The notes under the pieces: model-generated | Databases searched by the model: none | The model's input: only the letters and a program-made list of their open reading frames with translations | What the model was told of the DNA's origin: nothing | Shown here: in pieces, positions 1 through 7,434 of the stretch | How the letters are laid out: every line of letters starts with the position of its first letter | How positions within the stretch are numbered: the stretch's first letter is position 1 | Assembly (NCBI GenBank): GCA_947367415.1 | Contig: CANBEE010000032.1 | Span: 1 to 15,281 of the forward strand | DNA: 15,281 nt | Direction of reading: 5' to 3' | From: an uncultured Bacteroidales bacterium | Lineage (GTDB): Bacteria > Bacteroidota > Bacteroidia > Bacteroidales > Bacteroidaceae | Position numbers and translations under genes: made by a program

Positions 1-130
1 CTTTTCGCCGAGTAAATGCAGTTTTCGTGCCCGTAATCGATGGTGGTGTGGGGGAAATGGCTGTTTCAGGGGTAGAAACATGGATTTAATGCAACGATAT
101 CGATATGGCACAAGCCATACACACAAGAAG

Positions 131-164
131 AGGAACCCTCCACGAGGGCTCCTTTACTTTTTTT
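131..164 (+). terminator. Rho-independent terminator of an upstream operon
   Basis: The arms AGGAACCCTC (131-140) and GAGGGCTCCT (144-153) pair at 9 of 10 positions around a CAC loop and are followed by a T-rich tract (TTACTTTTTTT). The T tract lies only on the plus-strand side, so the hairpin ends transcription entering the window from the left. Confidence 0.75.
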
Positions 165-283
165 ACAGCCAATGGATAGAAAGTCTCGTTTTTATGCGTA
201 TCTTTATGGCCTCGCCAAGAAGATACTTTCACTCGCTGTGAAAAATATTGAAGTAAACTTCATATTTCTTGCTCGTTTATTCG

Positions 284-291
284 TATCTTTG
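284..291 (+). promoter_or_regulatory. -7 promoter element (TATCTTTG) of the chorismatase-like gene
   Basis: TATCTTTG matches the Bacteroidales -7 consensus TAnnTTTG exactly. No clear -33 TTTG is found 19-21 bases upstream, so this is a partial promoter. Its position puts the RNA start near base 297, downstream of a possible TTG start at 269 and about 20 bases upstream of the ATG at 317, which favours the ATG. Confidence 0.5.
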
Positions 292-316
292 CCAAATAAA
301 CGCTATAGACAGGGTT

Positions 317-1444
317 ATGCAAGAACAAACGTCGATTGATATATTCAGTTTTGAGGTGGAGAACGGTGTGGCCGAGTATCACGCGATGCTGCGTATTACA
401 GACCCCCGACTAACGTATGCCGAGCAGGTAGACAGTCTGCTTACAGCTTATGGGAAGCTCGTCTCCGAGACGCTGCCCGGTGCCGTGGCCGTAGTGAAAC
501 GTTTCTTCTTGAGCGATGCTGCCAACCAGGCGGCACACCTGCAGGCCATGCTCATCGAAAGCTCCGACGGTGCGGTATCCATCGTTGAACAACCCCCGCT
601 CGACGGCACGAAGATAGCCCTGTGGGTGTACCTGCAGCGAGGAGTGCATACCCGTGTGCTGCCTCATGGCGACTATGAGGTGAGCCATAATGGATACCGT
701 CATTTATGGACAGGCTCGAACTGGAACAAAGCATCCAAGTCGGAATACCAGATGCGGCTGCTCTTCAACGACTACATCATGCGCCTCTCGGAACAGGGAT
801 GCCGCTTGGCCGACAACTGCATCCGCACATGGATATTCGTGCAGAACGTGGATGTCAACTATGCCGGTGTGGTGAAGGCGCGCAACGAGGTGTTCCATAC
901 GCAAAACCTGACCTCGGAGACCCACTTCATCGCCAGCACGGGCATTGCAGGCCGTCATGCCGACCCCGAGGTGATGGTGCAATTTGACGCCTATGCCATC
1001 GAGGGCATACGACCCGAACAGATACACTACCTGTATGCACCCACACACTTGAACCCCACGTATGAATATGGGGTGAGCTTCGAGCGTGGCACCTACGTTG
1101 ACTATGGCGACCGTCGCCAAGTATTCATCTCGGGCACAGCCAGTATCAACAACAAGGGTGAAATTGTGCATCCTGGCGATGTACGCAAGCAGACACTGCG
1201 CATGTGGGAGAATGTAGAGACACTGCTCGCCGAGGCCGAGTGCGGGTACGAGCACGTGGGGCACATGATTGTATATCTGCGCGACATGGCCGACTACGCA
1301 GTCGTTCGTGAGATGTACGAAGAGCGCTTCCCCACGACTCCCAAGGTCTATCTGCTGGCGCCCGTATGCCGCCCCGGATGGCTCATCGAGATGGAGTGTA
1401 TGGCTGTCAAGGCCATTGCCAACGATGAATTCCCAACGTATTAG
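317..1444 (+). CDS. Chorismatase-like protein with RidA/YjgF fold
   Basis: This 375-residue protein has a typical RidA/YjgF-like C-terminal part (about residues 267-366: FISG near 270, a helix with WENVETLL near 297-304, IVYLRDM near 318-324 and IEMEC near 357-361). A second RidA-like segment lies in the N-terminal half (about 50-105, with FLSD and QPPLDG). Two RidA-like halves in about 350 residues is the layout of the FkbO/Hyg5/XanB2 chorismatases, which hydrolyse chorismate to hydroxybenzoates or dihydroxy acids. The Arg that in true RidA deaminases binds the imino-acid carboxylate seems to be Lys343, arguing against simple RidA activity. Cys351 and Glu358 lie where a chorismatase active site would be expected. 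The reading frame can be extended to a TTG at 269, but the -7 box at 284-291 lies inside that extension. The gene is single and converges on folK. The fold is confident; the substrate is inferred. Confidence 0.8.
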   Translation: MQEQTSIDIFSFEVENGVAEYHAMLRITDPRLTYAEQVDSLLTAYGKLVSETLPGAVAVVKRFFLSDAANQAAHLQAMLIESSDGAVSIVEQPPLDGTKIALWVYLQRGVHTRVLPHGDYEVSHNGYRHLWTGSNWNKASKSEYQMRLLFNDYIMRLSEQGCRLADNCIRTWIFVQNVDVNYAGVVKARNEVFHTQNLTSETHFIASTGIAGRHADPEVMVQFDAYAIEGIRPEQIHYLYAPTHLNPTYEYGVSFERGTYVDYGDRRQVFISGTASINNKGEIVHPGDVRKQTLRMWENVETLLAEAECGYEHVGHMIVYLRDMADYAVVREMYEERFPTTPKVYLLAPVCRPGWLIEMECMAVKAIANDEFPTY

Positions 1445-1469
1445 AATCTGTTTTAATTAACTCACACAC

Positions 1470-1925
1470 TCACCTTACCAGCTCGGACAGAGGAATCCCA
1501 TTCGTCGGGTATATGACATCAGGAGCTATTTCAAGCAGCGGGATGTAGACGAACCGGCGCTGCAGCAAATGGGCATGAGGGATGGTAAGCTCCGCAGTGG
1601 CAATGACACAATCGCCATATAGCAGGATATCAATATCGATGTTCCTGTCTGTATAGTTCCCGTCGACGGTCTTGTGTGTACGCCCCATCAGCCGCTCGAT
1701 TGACTGGGTCGTCTCAAGTAACTCGTGGGGAGAGAGTGCCGTGTCGATAGCCACCACAGCATTGAGAAATCTGTTGTCGGAGCTGAAGCCCCAAGGCTCC
1801 GACTCCATGAACGACGAACAGGCAAGCACACGGCCCGCCTGCTCGCCAATATGATCGATTGCCTGGTGCAGAATACCCGTCTTATCTTCGCCAAGATTGG
1901 TGCCCAGGCCCAGATATGCAGTCAT
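1470..1925 (-). CDS. folK: 2-amino-4-hydroxy-6-hydroxymethyldihydropteridine pyrophosphokinase (HPPK)
   Basis: FolK transfers pyrophosphate from ATP to 6-hydroxymethyl-dihydropterin in cytoplasmic folate synthesis. The 151-residue protein begins with the usual YLGLGTNLG (residues 4-12), has the ESEPWGF segment (41-47) and the HPPK signature RNIDIDILLYG (94-104), whose Asp97 and Asp99 bind the two magnesium ions. The length is normal for single-domain HPPK. I start it at the ATG at 1925; a GTG one codon upstream (1928) is possible. It is the last gene of the ftsX-to-folK operon, 23 bases after queA, and converges with the chorismatase-like gene. I see no clear hairpin terminator in the 25 bases between the two stops. 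Confidence 0.95.
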   Translation of the reverse strand: MTAYLGLGTNLGEDKTGILHQAIDHIGEQAGRVLACSSFMESEPWGFSSDNRFLNAVVAIDTALSPHELLETTQSIERLMGRTHKTVDGNYTDRNIDIDILLYGDCVIATAELTIPHAHLLQRRFVYIPLLEIAPDVIYPTNGIPLSELVR

Positions 1926-1948
1926 CACGGTTGAAATCTCGGAGTCTA

Positions 1949-3001
1949 TCAGTCTACAATGAGCATGGCATCGCCGTAGGCTCCGAAGCGATAATCCATC
2001 TCCAACGCCACATCGTAGGCATGCATGACAAGGTCGTAGCCACCATAAGCAGCCGTCACCATCAGCATGGTGCTGTAGGGAATATGGAAGTTGGTGATAA
2101 GCGCATCGGCAAAGCGGAAGTCGTATGGCGGGAAGATGAACTTATTGGTCCATCCCTCATACTCCTTGAGCTGTCCGTCGGCACCAACAGCCGTTTCAAG
2201 TATGCGCATTACGGATGTTCCCACGGCACACACCTTATGTCCCTGGGCCTTTGCCTTATTGACAATCTCTGTAGCCTCGCGCTCCACAAACATCTGCTCC
2301 GAGTCGGTCTTGTGCTTGGTGAGGTCCTCAACGTCAATATCGCGGAAGTTTCCTTGGCCAAGGTGCATGGTGACGTAGGCTGCATCCACTCCCTTGATCT
2401 CCATCCTCTTCATCAACTCACGGCTAAAGTGCAAGCCTGCAGCAGGGGCAGTCACAGCACCTTCGTTCTTGGCAAAGATGGTCTGGAAACGGTCGTAATC
2501 CTCTTCCGTAGCCTCGCGCTCGATATAATAGGGAAGCGGAGCTTCACCAAGTGCATACAGGGCTGCCTTGAACTCATCGTGCGGACCGTCATAGAGGAAT
2601 CTCAGGGTACGGCCACGTGAGGTGGTGTTGTCAATCACCTCGGCTACCATCGCATTGTCCTCGCCAAAGTAGAGTTTGTTGCCGATACGTATCTTACGGG
2701 CAGGGTCAACGAGCACGTCCCACAAGCGGAACTCCTCATTGAGCTCGCGCAGCAGGAATACCTCGATGCGGGCACCGGTCTTCTCCTTATTACCAAAGAG
2801 ACGGGCAGGGAACACACGGGTATCATTGAAGAGGAAGGCATCGCCCTCGTCGAAATAGTCGAGCACCTCCTTGAACAGCTTGTGCTCTATCTCTCCCGTT
2901 TGCCTGTGTACTACCATCAGCTTTGAGTCGTCGCGATGAAAAGTTGGTTCCTTGGCGATACGCTCCTCGGGAAGCTTGAATCTGAATTGAGAAAGTTTCA
3001 T
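1949..3001 (-). CDS. queA: S-adenosylmethionine:tRNA ribosyltransferase-isomerase
   Basis: QueA moves the ribosyl part of S-adenosylmethionine onto 7-aminomethyl-7-deazaguanine in tRNA, giving epoxyqueuosine. The 350-residue protein has the family landmarks in order: RDDSKLMV (23-30), LFNDTRVFPARL (57-68), GAVTAPAAGLHF (181-192), MHLGQGNF, TNFHIPYSTML and the C-terminal YRFGAYGDAMLI. Length and motif spacing match full-length QueA. It starts 16 bases after the truB stop and is followed 23 bases later by folK, so it is an internal operon gene. It modifies the same class of substrate (tRNA) as its neighbour truB. Confidence 0.97.
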   Translation of the reverse strand: MKLSQFRFKLPEERIAKEPTFHRDDSKLMVVHRQTGEIEHKLFKEVLDYFDEGDAFLFNDTRVFPARLFGNKEKTGARIEVFLLRELNEEFRLWDVLVDPARKIRIGNKLYFGEDNAMVAEVIDNTTSRGRTLRFLYDGPHDEFKAALYALGEAPLPYYIEREATEEDYDRFQTIFAKNEGAVTAPAAGLHFSRELMKRMEIKGVDAAYVTMHLGQGNFRDIDVEDLTKHKTDSEQMFVEREATEIVNKAKAQGHKVCAVGTSVMRILETAVGADGQLKEYEGWTNKFIFPPYDFRFADALITNFHIPYSTMLMVTAAYGGYDLVMHAYDVALEMDYRFGAYGDAMLIVD

Positions 3002-3017
3002 ATTATATCATTATTTG

Positions 3018-3746
3018 TTAGTTCATTTTCGTGTTGTCCGATGTCTCGGTAGAGTCTGAGCACTCTACTCCCTCCAGCCATTCGGTGAATTGCTCGATAC
3101 TCATGCAGTCGGTCAAGGTAGTCTCGCCTACCCGGGTACGCTCAAGTCCTGTGAGGTGGGCACCGCTCTGCAATGCCTCGCCAATATCGCGGGCCAGGGC
3201 ACGGATATAAGTTCCCTTGCTGCATACCACACGTATCACGATGTCGGGCAGGTTGCATTCGAGCAACTCAATCTCGTCAATGACCAGAGTCTTGGCCTTG
3301 AGCTGCACCTCCTCGCCCTTACGCGCAAGTTCGTAGGCACGCTTCCCGTCGACCATACAGGCCGAGAACGAAGGGGGCACCTGCTCGATAGTACCGATGA
3401 ACCCGCGCAAGGTCTCCTCCACCAGCTCACGGGTGATATGCTCCGTAGGATAAGTGGCGTCGATGGGCTTCTCCAGATCGTACGAGGGAGTGGTAGCGCC
3501 CAAGCGTATGTGGGCTACATATTCTTTGGTCTGATACTGGAACTCCTCGATGCGCTTGGTGGCCTTACCCGTGCAGAGGATCATTACGCCTGTTGCCAAA
3601 GGATCGAGCGTGCCGGTGTGGCCCACCTTGAGCTTCTTCACACCCATCTTGCGGCAAAGGAGATAGCGCACCTTGTTCACCACGGCAAACGAGGTCCACG
3701 TATAGGGCTTGTTGATACAGAGTATCTCTCCTGCTTTGAAATCCAT
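3018..3746 (-). CDS. truB: tRNA pseudouridine(55) synthase
   Basis: TruB converts U55 of the tRNA T-loop to pseudouridine. The catalytic motif GHTGTLDPLATGV spans residues 42-54, with the nucleophile Asp48 at the position known from E. coli TruB. Other family segments are KEYVAHIRLGATT and the CSKGTYIRALARDIG stretch near 189-203. The protein has 242 residues, shorter than the roughly 314 of E. coli TruB, so it lacks most of the C-terminal PUA-like domain, as short TruB forms do. Its ATG (3744-3746) overlaps the uppP TGA (3746-3748) by one base, a TGATG junction that suggests translational coupling. Confidence 0.96.
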   Translation of the reverse strand: MDFKAGEILCINKPYTWTSFAVVNKVRYLLCRKMGVKKLKVGHTGTLDPLATGVMILCTGKATKRIEEFQYQTKEYVAHIRLGATTPSYDLEKPIDATYPTEHITRELVEETLRGFIGTIEQVPPSFSACMVDGKRAYELARKGEEVQLKAKTLVIDEIELLECNLPDIVIRVVCSKGTYIRALARDIGEALQSGAHLTGLERTRVGETTLTDCMSIEQFTEWLEGVECSDSTETSDNTKMN

Positions 3747-4591
3747 CAGACAATAGTCAAGTTATGCCCCGTAAAGAGCAGGATAAGAATAAGTGCTCCC
3801 ACCACGATACGGTACCAACCGAAGGCCTTGAACCCGTATTTGGTGACGAAGTTGATGAAAAACTTGATGGCAAGCAAAGCAACGATAAAGGCTACCACGT
3901 TGCCTATGAGCAAGGTGGAAATATTGTCGGTAATGATTTCCATTCCGCCCTCCTTGATAAGGTCATACACCTTGTACACCGTTGCACCAAGCATGGTAGG
4001 GACGGCGAGGAAGAAGGAGAACTCGGCAGCAGCTTTGCGGGTCATGCGCTGGGCCATACCACCCACGATGGTAGCCATCGAGCGCGACACACCCGGTATC
4101 ATCGAGATACATTGGAAAAGGCCCACCATAAAGGCGCGTTTCTCGGTAAGCACGGTCTCTTCACTGCCCTTATTGAAGATGCGGTCGCAAAAGAGCATGA
4201 ATATACCACCCAGGATGAGTGTCACGGCCACCACCTCCACGCGTTCGAGCATGGCATCGATAGCATCGCTGAAGAGAAGGCCAAACACAGCTGCGGGAAT
4301 GAAGGCTATGAACAGCTTCCAATAGAAATCATACTTGTGGAGAAAACGCTTCACCGTGGATGTCCCCTCAGGTACAGGGGTGCGGTTGAGTTGGAAGAAG
4401 CGCTTCCAATAAAGCACCAACACGGAAAGGATAGCACCAAACTGGATGATGAAGGTAAACGCCTTTACGAAATTGGTACTCTCAACGCCCAGCAGGTTTT
4501 GCGCGATAATCATATGGCCTGTTGAAGAAACCGGAAGAAACTCCGTCAGTCCCTCAACGATAGCTATAACGATGGTTTCAAATACATTCAT
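3746..4591 (-). CDS. uppP: Undecaprenyl-diphosphate phosphatase (BacA family)
   Basis: UppP removes one phosphate from undecaprenyl diphosphate at the cytoplasmic membrane, recycling the lipid carrier of cell-wall synthesis; extra copies give bacitracin resistance. The 281-residue protein has both signature regions: EGLTEFLPVSSTGH (13-26) with the catalytic glutamates, and PGVSRSMATI (166-175) with the essential Arg170. About eight hydrophobic segments are visible. It follows the DUF3098 gene after 15 bases and is coupled to truB. Its placement after ftsX links envelope and division functions in one operon. Confidence 0.96.
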   Translation of the reverse strand: MNVFETIVIAIVEGLTEFLPVSSTGHMIIAQNLLGVESTNFVKAFTFIIQFGAILSVLVLYWKRFFQLNRTPVPEGTSTVKRFLHKYDFYWKLFIAFIPAAVFGLLFSDAIDAMLERVEVVAVTLILGGIFMLFCDRIFNKGSEETVLTEKRAFMVGLFQCISMIPGVSRSMATIVGGMAQRMTRKAAAEFSFFLAVPTMLGATVYKVYDLIKEGGMEIITDNISTLLIGNVVAFIVALLAIKFFINFVTKYGFKAFGWYRIVVGALILILLFTGHNLTIV

Positions 4592-4606
4592 GAGCTTCAG
4601 ACAGTA

Positions 4607-4846
4607 TTATTGGTTATCTTCCTTCTTGTTCTTTGGCTTGAACATGATGGCATATATCATGAATACAAATCCCACGAAGCACACGATGGGAGCCACCACG
4701 ATACGGCGTGTACTGAAGATGTCCGGTTCAAAGTGAGTTTCTGTAGAGCTGGGGCCTGTCATCAGCAACAGACCAGCGATGATGATGACAATACCTATCG
4801 CAATGAGGATAAAGTTTGTCTTTCCAAGTGCTAATTTTTCTTTCAT
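4607..4846 (-). CDS. DUF3098 small membrane protein
   Basis: This 79-residue protein has two membrane segments (about 12-30 and 49-69). Between them lies the characteristic FEPDIFSTRRIVVAPIV stretch, followed by a GFVF segment and a lysine-rich tail. This matches the DUF3098 family, a Bacteroidetes protein found next to ftsX. The function is unknown; position and topology suggest an accessory role for FtsX or the envelope. One AACTCAT heptamer sits 12 bases upstream of the ATG. Confidence 0.88.
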   Translation of the reverse strand: MKEKLALGKTNFILIAIGIVIIIAGLLLMTGPSSTETHFEPDIFSTRRIVVAPIVCFVGFVFMIYAIMFKPKNKKEDNQ

Positions 4847-4899
4847 ATCAATTGGTTTATGAGTTTTCGTTCAATAGTCAGTTATCGTTAACGTCAACG

Positions 4900-5769
4900 T
4901 TATATATAATAGAGGTCTCCAGCCTTCATGCGAAGGAACCTGTTGATGGAAAAGTATGCACATAGCAGGGTGATAAGTATGCCGAACAGCATCACCGAGC
5001 CGCCCACTATGCCAAGTGTATGCCAAGTAAACAGATAGCTCATCTGCGGCTCGTAGCGCAACAGCAGATATATACTACCCGCGATGAGGCCATTAGCCAA
5101 CACACCCGAAGCGATGCCAATACCCAGGTTGCGCATCAGGAAAGGCCGGCGTATGAATGCCCAACTGGCTCCCACCAACTTCATCGTATGCAGGATAAAG
5201 CGCTGCGAGTAGATGGTGAGCTTGATGGTGTTGTTAATCAAGGCAAACGAAATCATCGATAAAGCAAAAGCCAGCACCAACAGCAGGAAACTTATCTTGC
5301 GGATGTTGTCATTCACATTGTCCATCAATTCGCTCGGATAGGCTATCTCACGTATTTGCGTATAGCGCATCAGCTTGTTCTTGATCAGCATGATGCTGTC
5401 CGTATTGGCATGGTCGGCCTTGAGCTTCACCTCGATAGAGGCTGTATAGGGATTGTAGCCCAGAAACTCCGTAGGGTCAAGCCCCATCGAAGCCGTCTGC
5501 TCGGCCAGGATATCCTCCTTGGATATGTAGTGAGTCGCTTTCGTATACTCTTGGGCATTCACGTAGTTGACGATGCGCTCCACCTCCTTCTCTGTCACAT
5601 TATCATTCAACAAGAGCGACAATTCCAGATTCTCGCGCACATGAGTAGACAGGCTTTTGGCAGAAAGCACTACCAAAACGACAAAGCCTAACAACAAGAG
5701 CACCAACGATGTGCTGATGCATGCTGTCACGAATTGTATATCTATGAGCCTCTTCTTCTTTTGTTTCAT
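4900..5769 (-). CDS. ftsX: FtsX-like cell division permease
   Basis: FtsX pairs with the ATPase FtsE and activates peptidoglycan hydrolases at the septum. From the ATG at 5769 the product has 289 residues with the classic topology: one N-terminal membrane helix (about 13-37), a large extracytoplasmic domain (38-158) and three further helices (about 159-180, 213-237 and 251-273). The segment FILHTMKLVGASWAFIRRPF (191-210) is the typical FtsX coupling loop. The frame can be read further upstream to 5850, but that extension covers the -7 promoter box at 5828-5835 and encodes a Cys-rich non-FtsX-like stretch, so I choose the internal start. It is the first gene of the six-gene operon; ftsE is not adjacent. 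Confidence 0.93.
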   Translation of the reverse strand: MKQKKKRLIDIQFVTACISTSLVLLLLGFVVLVVLSAKSLSTHVRENLELSLLLNDNVTEKEVERIVNYVNAQEYTKATHYISKEDILAEQTASMGLDPTEFLGYNPYTASIEVKLKADHANTDSIMLIKNKLMRYTQIREIAYPSELMDNVNDNIRKISFLLLVLAFALSMISFALINNTIKLTIYSQRFILHTMKLVGASWAFIRRPFLMRNLGIGIASGVLANGLIAGSIYLLLRYEPQMSYLFTWHTLGIVGGSVMLFGILITLLCAYFSINRFLRMKAGDLYYI

Positions 5770-5827
5770 ACGTAGCGTACAGGTGCCGCTTCCTTCGCAA
5801 AAGGGCACACCTCTCCTAAATTTGGCA

Positions 5828-5835
5828 CAAAAGTA
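5828..5835 (-). promoter_or_regulatory. -7 promoter element (TACTTTTG) of the ftsX operon
   Basis: Read on the minus strand, TACTTTTG fits TAnnTTTG exactly and lies about 60 bases upstream of the chosen ftsX ATG. A TTG occurs upstream but only 12 bases away, shorter than the usual 19-21, so only the -7 half is well supported. Confidence 0.5.
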
Positions 5836-5975
5836 ATCAAAAAAAGGCAATTAACCTTACAGTTTAAGGACTTTTAACCGAAAAGCACAGCTCGCCACAC
5901 ACGGGAATGGAAGGTTCGTTTGCCTCCGTGGAAACTTTTTTGTGCGTAATGCATGCTATTGTGAGCAGAATGATG

Positions 5976-5983
5976 TAACTTTG
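5976..5983 (+). promoter_or_regulatory. -7 promoter element (TAACTTTG) of dgt
   Basis: TAACTTTG on the plus strand fits TAnnTTTG exactly and lies 80 bases upstream of the dgt start. No well-spaced -33 TTTG is present. Between this box and dgt lie alternative short stems (see findings), so the dgt mRNA would have a leader of about 75 bases. Together with the opposite box at 5828-5835 this makes a divergent promoter region between ftsX and dgt. Confidence 0.5.
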
Positions 5984-6063
5984 GGGTCGAAAAGCCGAAT
6001 CCGGCATGTCAGGCACGACAAGGAATGCCGCATGCCGAGAAATAATAGAAGACAAGAAATGCT

Positions 6064-7398
6064 ATGATGGACTGGAACCAACTTATCTCAGCGCGACGCC
6101 TCGGCATGGAGGCTTCCCATCCTACGGGAATGGATCCTCGCTCGGAGTTTCTGCGCGACTACGACCGACTCATCTTCTCGGCCCCTTTCCGCCGTCTACA
6201 GAACAAGACTCAGGTGTTTCCCCTCCCAGGCAGTATCTTTGTACACAATCGGCTCACCCATAGTCTAGAGGTTGCTTGTGTAGGCCGTTCGCTGGGAAAC
6301 CGCGTAGCCCGTTCACTCACCGGAAAGCATCCCGAGCTGTGCCATACCGGAGTAGAGGAGATAGGCAGCATTGTATCAGCAGCCTGCCTGGCCCACGACC
6401 TGGGAAATCCGCCTTTCGGGCATTCGGGAGAGCGTGCCATATCAACCTATTTCTCCGAGGGCAAGGGACGTGAGCTCTACCCTCAGCTCAACGACACGGA
6501 ATGGAACGATATCATCCATTTCGAAGGCAATGCCAATGCGTTCCGCCTGCTCACCCACCAGTTCAATGGACGCCGCAGCGGAGGCTTTGCCCTCACCTAC
6601 TCCACCCTTGCCGCCATCGTCAAGTATCCCTATGCCTCATGCTATGCAGGTGGGAAGCCCAAGTTCGGCTTCTTCCACACCGAGGCCGAGACATTCCGCA
6701 CCATAGCCGACGAGCTGGGCCTTATCCGCTTCAGTGCCGAAGGCGAGCCATTGCGCTATTGCCGCCATCCTCTTGTATACCTTGTGGAGGCTGCCGATGA
6801 CATCTGTTACCAGCTGATGGACATTGAAGATGCCTACAAGCTGAAGTTGCTGACACTTGACGAGACCATCTCACTCATGATGCCCTTCGTAGAGGAGGAA
6901 CGCCGTGCCCGTGTGTACGAGACCTTCAGCATGGTCACCGACCACAATGAGCAAATCGCCTATCTGCGTTCCAAGGTGATAGGCATCCTCATCGATGAGT
7001 GTGCCGACGTCTTTATGCGACACGAGGAGGAGATACTCTCCGGCACATTTGAGGGAAGCCTCATCAAGCATACTGGCGACCGCTGCCGCAATGCCTACAA
7101 GCACTGTTCCGAAGTAGCCGTAGGAAAGATATACCGTTCGCGCGACGTGCTTGACGTGGAGCTGGCCGGTTTCCGCATCATCAACACGCTGATCGACCTG
7201 ATGGTCGATGCCGTCACTCACCCCGAGAAGGAGTATTCGCGCCTTCTCACCGACCGTGTAAGCCCGCAATACGCAGTCAATGCGCCCACCCTTTATGGCA
7301 AGCTACAGGCTGTGCTCGACTACCTCTCCGGCATGACCGACATATATGCCCTCGACCTCTACCGTAAGATCAATGGCAACAGCCTACCGGCAGTATAG
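6064..7398 (+). CDS. dgt: Deoxyguanosinetriphosphate triphosphohydrolase (HD domain)
   Basis: Dgt-family enzymes split dNTPs, classically dGTP, into deoxynucleoside and triphosphate. The product has 444 residues (443 if the second ATG at 6067 is used). The N-terminal RDYDRLIFSAPFRRLQNKTQV (31-51, the last residues of which contact nucleotide in the family) leads into the HD metal site: His66 in NRLTHSLEV, His111-Asp112 in AHDLGNPPFGHSGE, and an Asp near 245 in EAADDI. It heads the plus-strand run and is followed after 36 bases by a nucleoside-recognition membrane protein, which fits a role in nucleoside balance. Some Dgt enzymes also limit phage replication by draining dNTPs; nothing here shows that specifically. 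Confidence 0.94.
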   Translation: MMDWNQLISARRLGMEASHPTGMDPRSEFLRDYDRLIFSAPFRRLQNKTQVFPLPGSIFVHNRLTHSLEVACVGRSLGNRVARSLTGKHPELCHTGVEEIGSIVSAACLAHDLGNPPFGHSGERAISTYFSEGKGRELYPQLNDTEWNDIIHFEGNANAFRLLTHQFNGRRSGGFALTYSTLAAIVKYPYASCYAGGKPKFGFFHTEAETFRTIADELGLIRFSAEGEPLRYCRHPLVYLVEAADDICYQLMDIEDAYKLKLLTLDETISLMMPFVEEERRARVYETFSMVTDHNEQIAYLRSKVIGILIDECADVFMRHEEEILSGTFEGSLIKHTGDRCRNAYKHCSEVAVGKIYRSRDVLDVELAGFRIINTLIDLMVDAVTHPEKEYSRLLTDRVSPQYAVNAPTLYGKLQAVLDYLSGMTDIYALDLYRKINGNSLPAV

Positions 7399-7434
7399 CA
7401 CATTCGCATCATCAACCTCAACGATTAATTGTAT

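Larger units (their letters stand above)
1..316. other. Left-edge intergenic region with tail of an unseen upstream gene
   Basis: No complete gene lies here. The plus-strand frame starting at base 3 is open from the window edge to a TAA at 87-89 and could be the last 28 codons of an upstream gene, but I do not recognise the peptide and another frame also closes early (TAA at 13-15). The terminator at 131-164 supports some plus-strand gene ending just left of it. A 10-base palindrome (ATATCGATAT, 97-106) has no evident role. The promoter of the next gene is at its right end. Confidence 0.4.

Noticed and set aside
1445..1469. Terminator between the converging chorismatase-like gene and folK
   Set aside because: Only 25 bases separate the stops and I see no stem followed by a T run on either strand.
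1859..2620. 253-codon plus-strand frame
   Set aside because: It is the antisense of queA and folK, with no promoter and no family features.
3090..4325. Long 411-codon plus-strand frame
   Set aside because: It lies wholly opposite truB and uppP, whose motifs are unmistakable; the translation is low-complexity antisense of membrane helices.
4889..4902. TAACGT-CA-ACGTTA inverted repeat at the end of ftsX
   Set aside because: The two-base loop is too tight for a good RNA hairpin and the site overlaps the stop codon; a chance palindrome is as likely.
5895..5942. Hairpin CACGG / CCGTG followed by six T
   Set aside because: Only five pairs with a loop of about 21 bases, and no plus-strand gene upstream that would need a terminator there.
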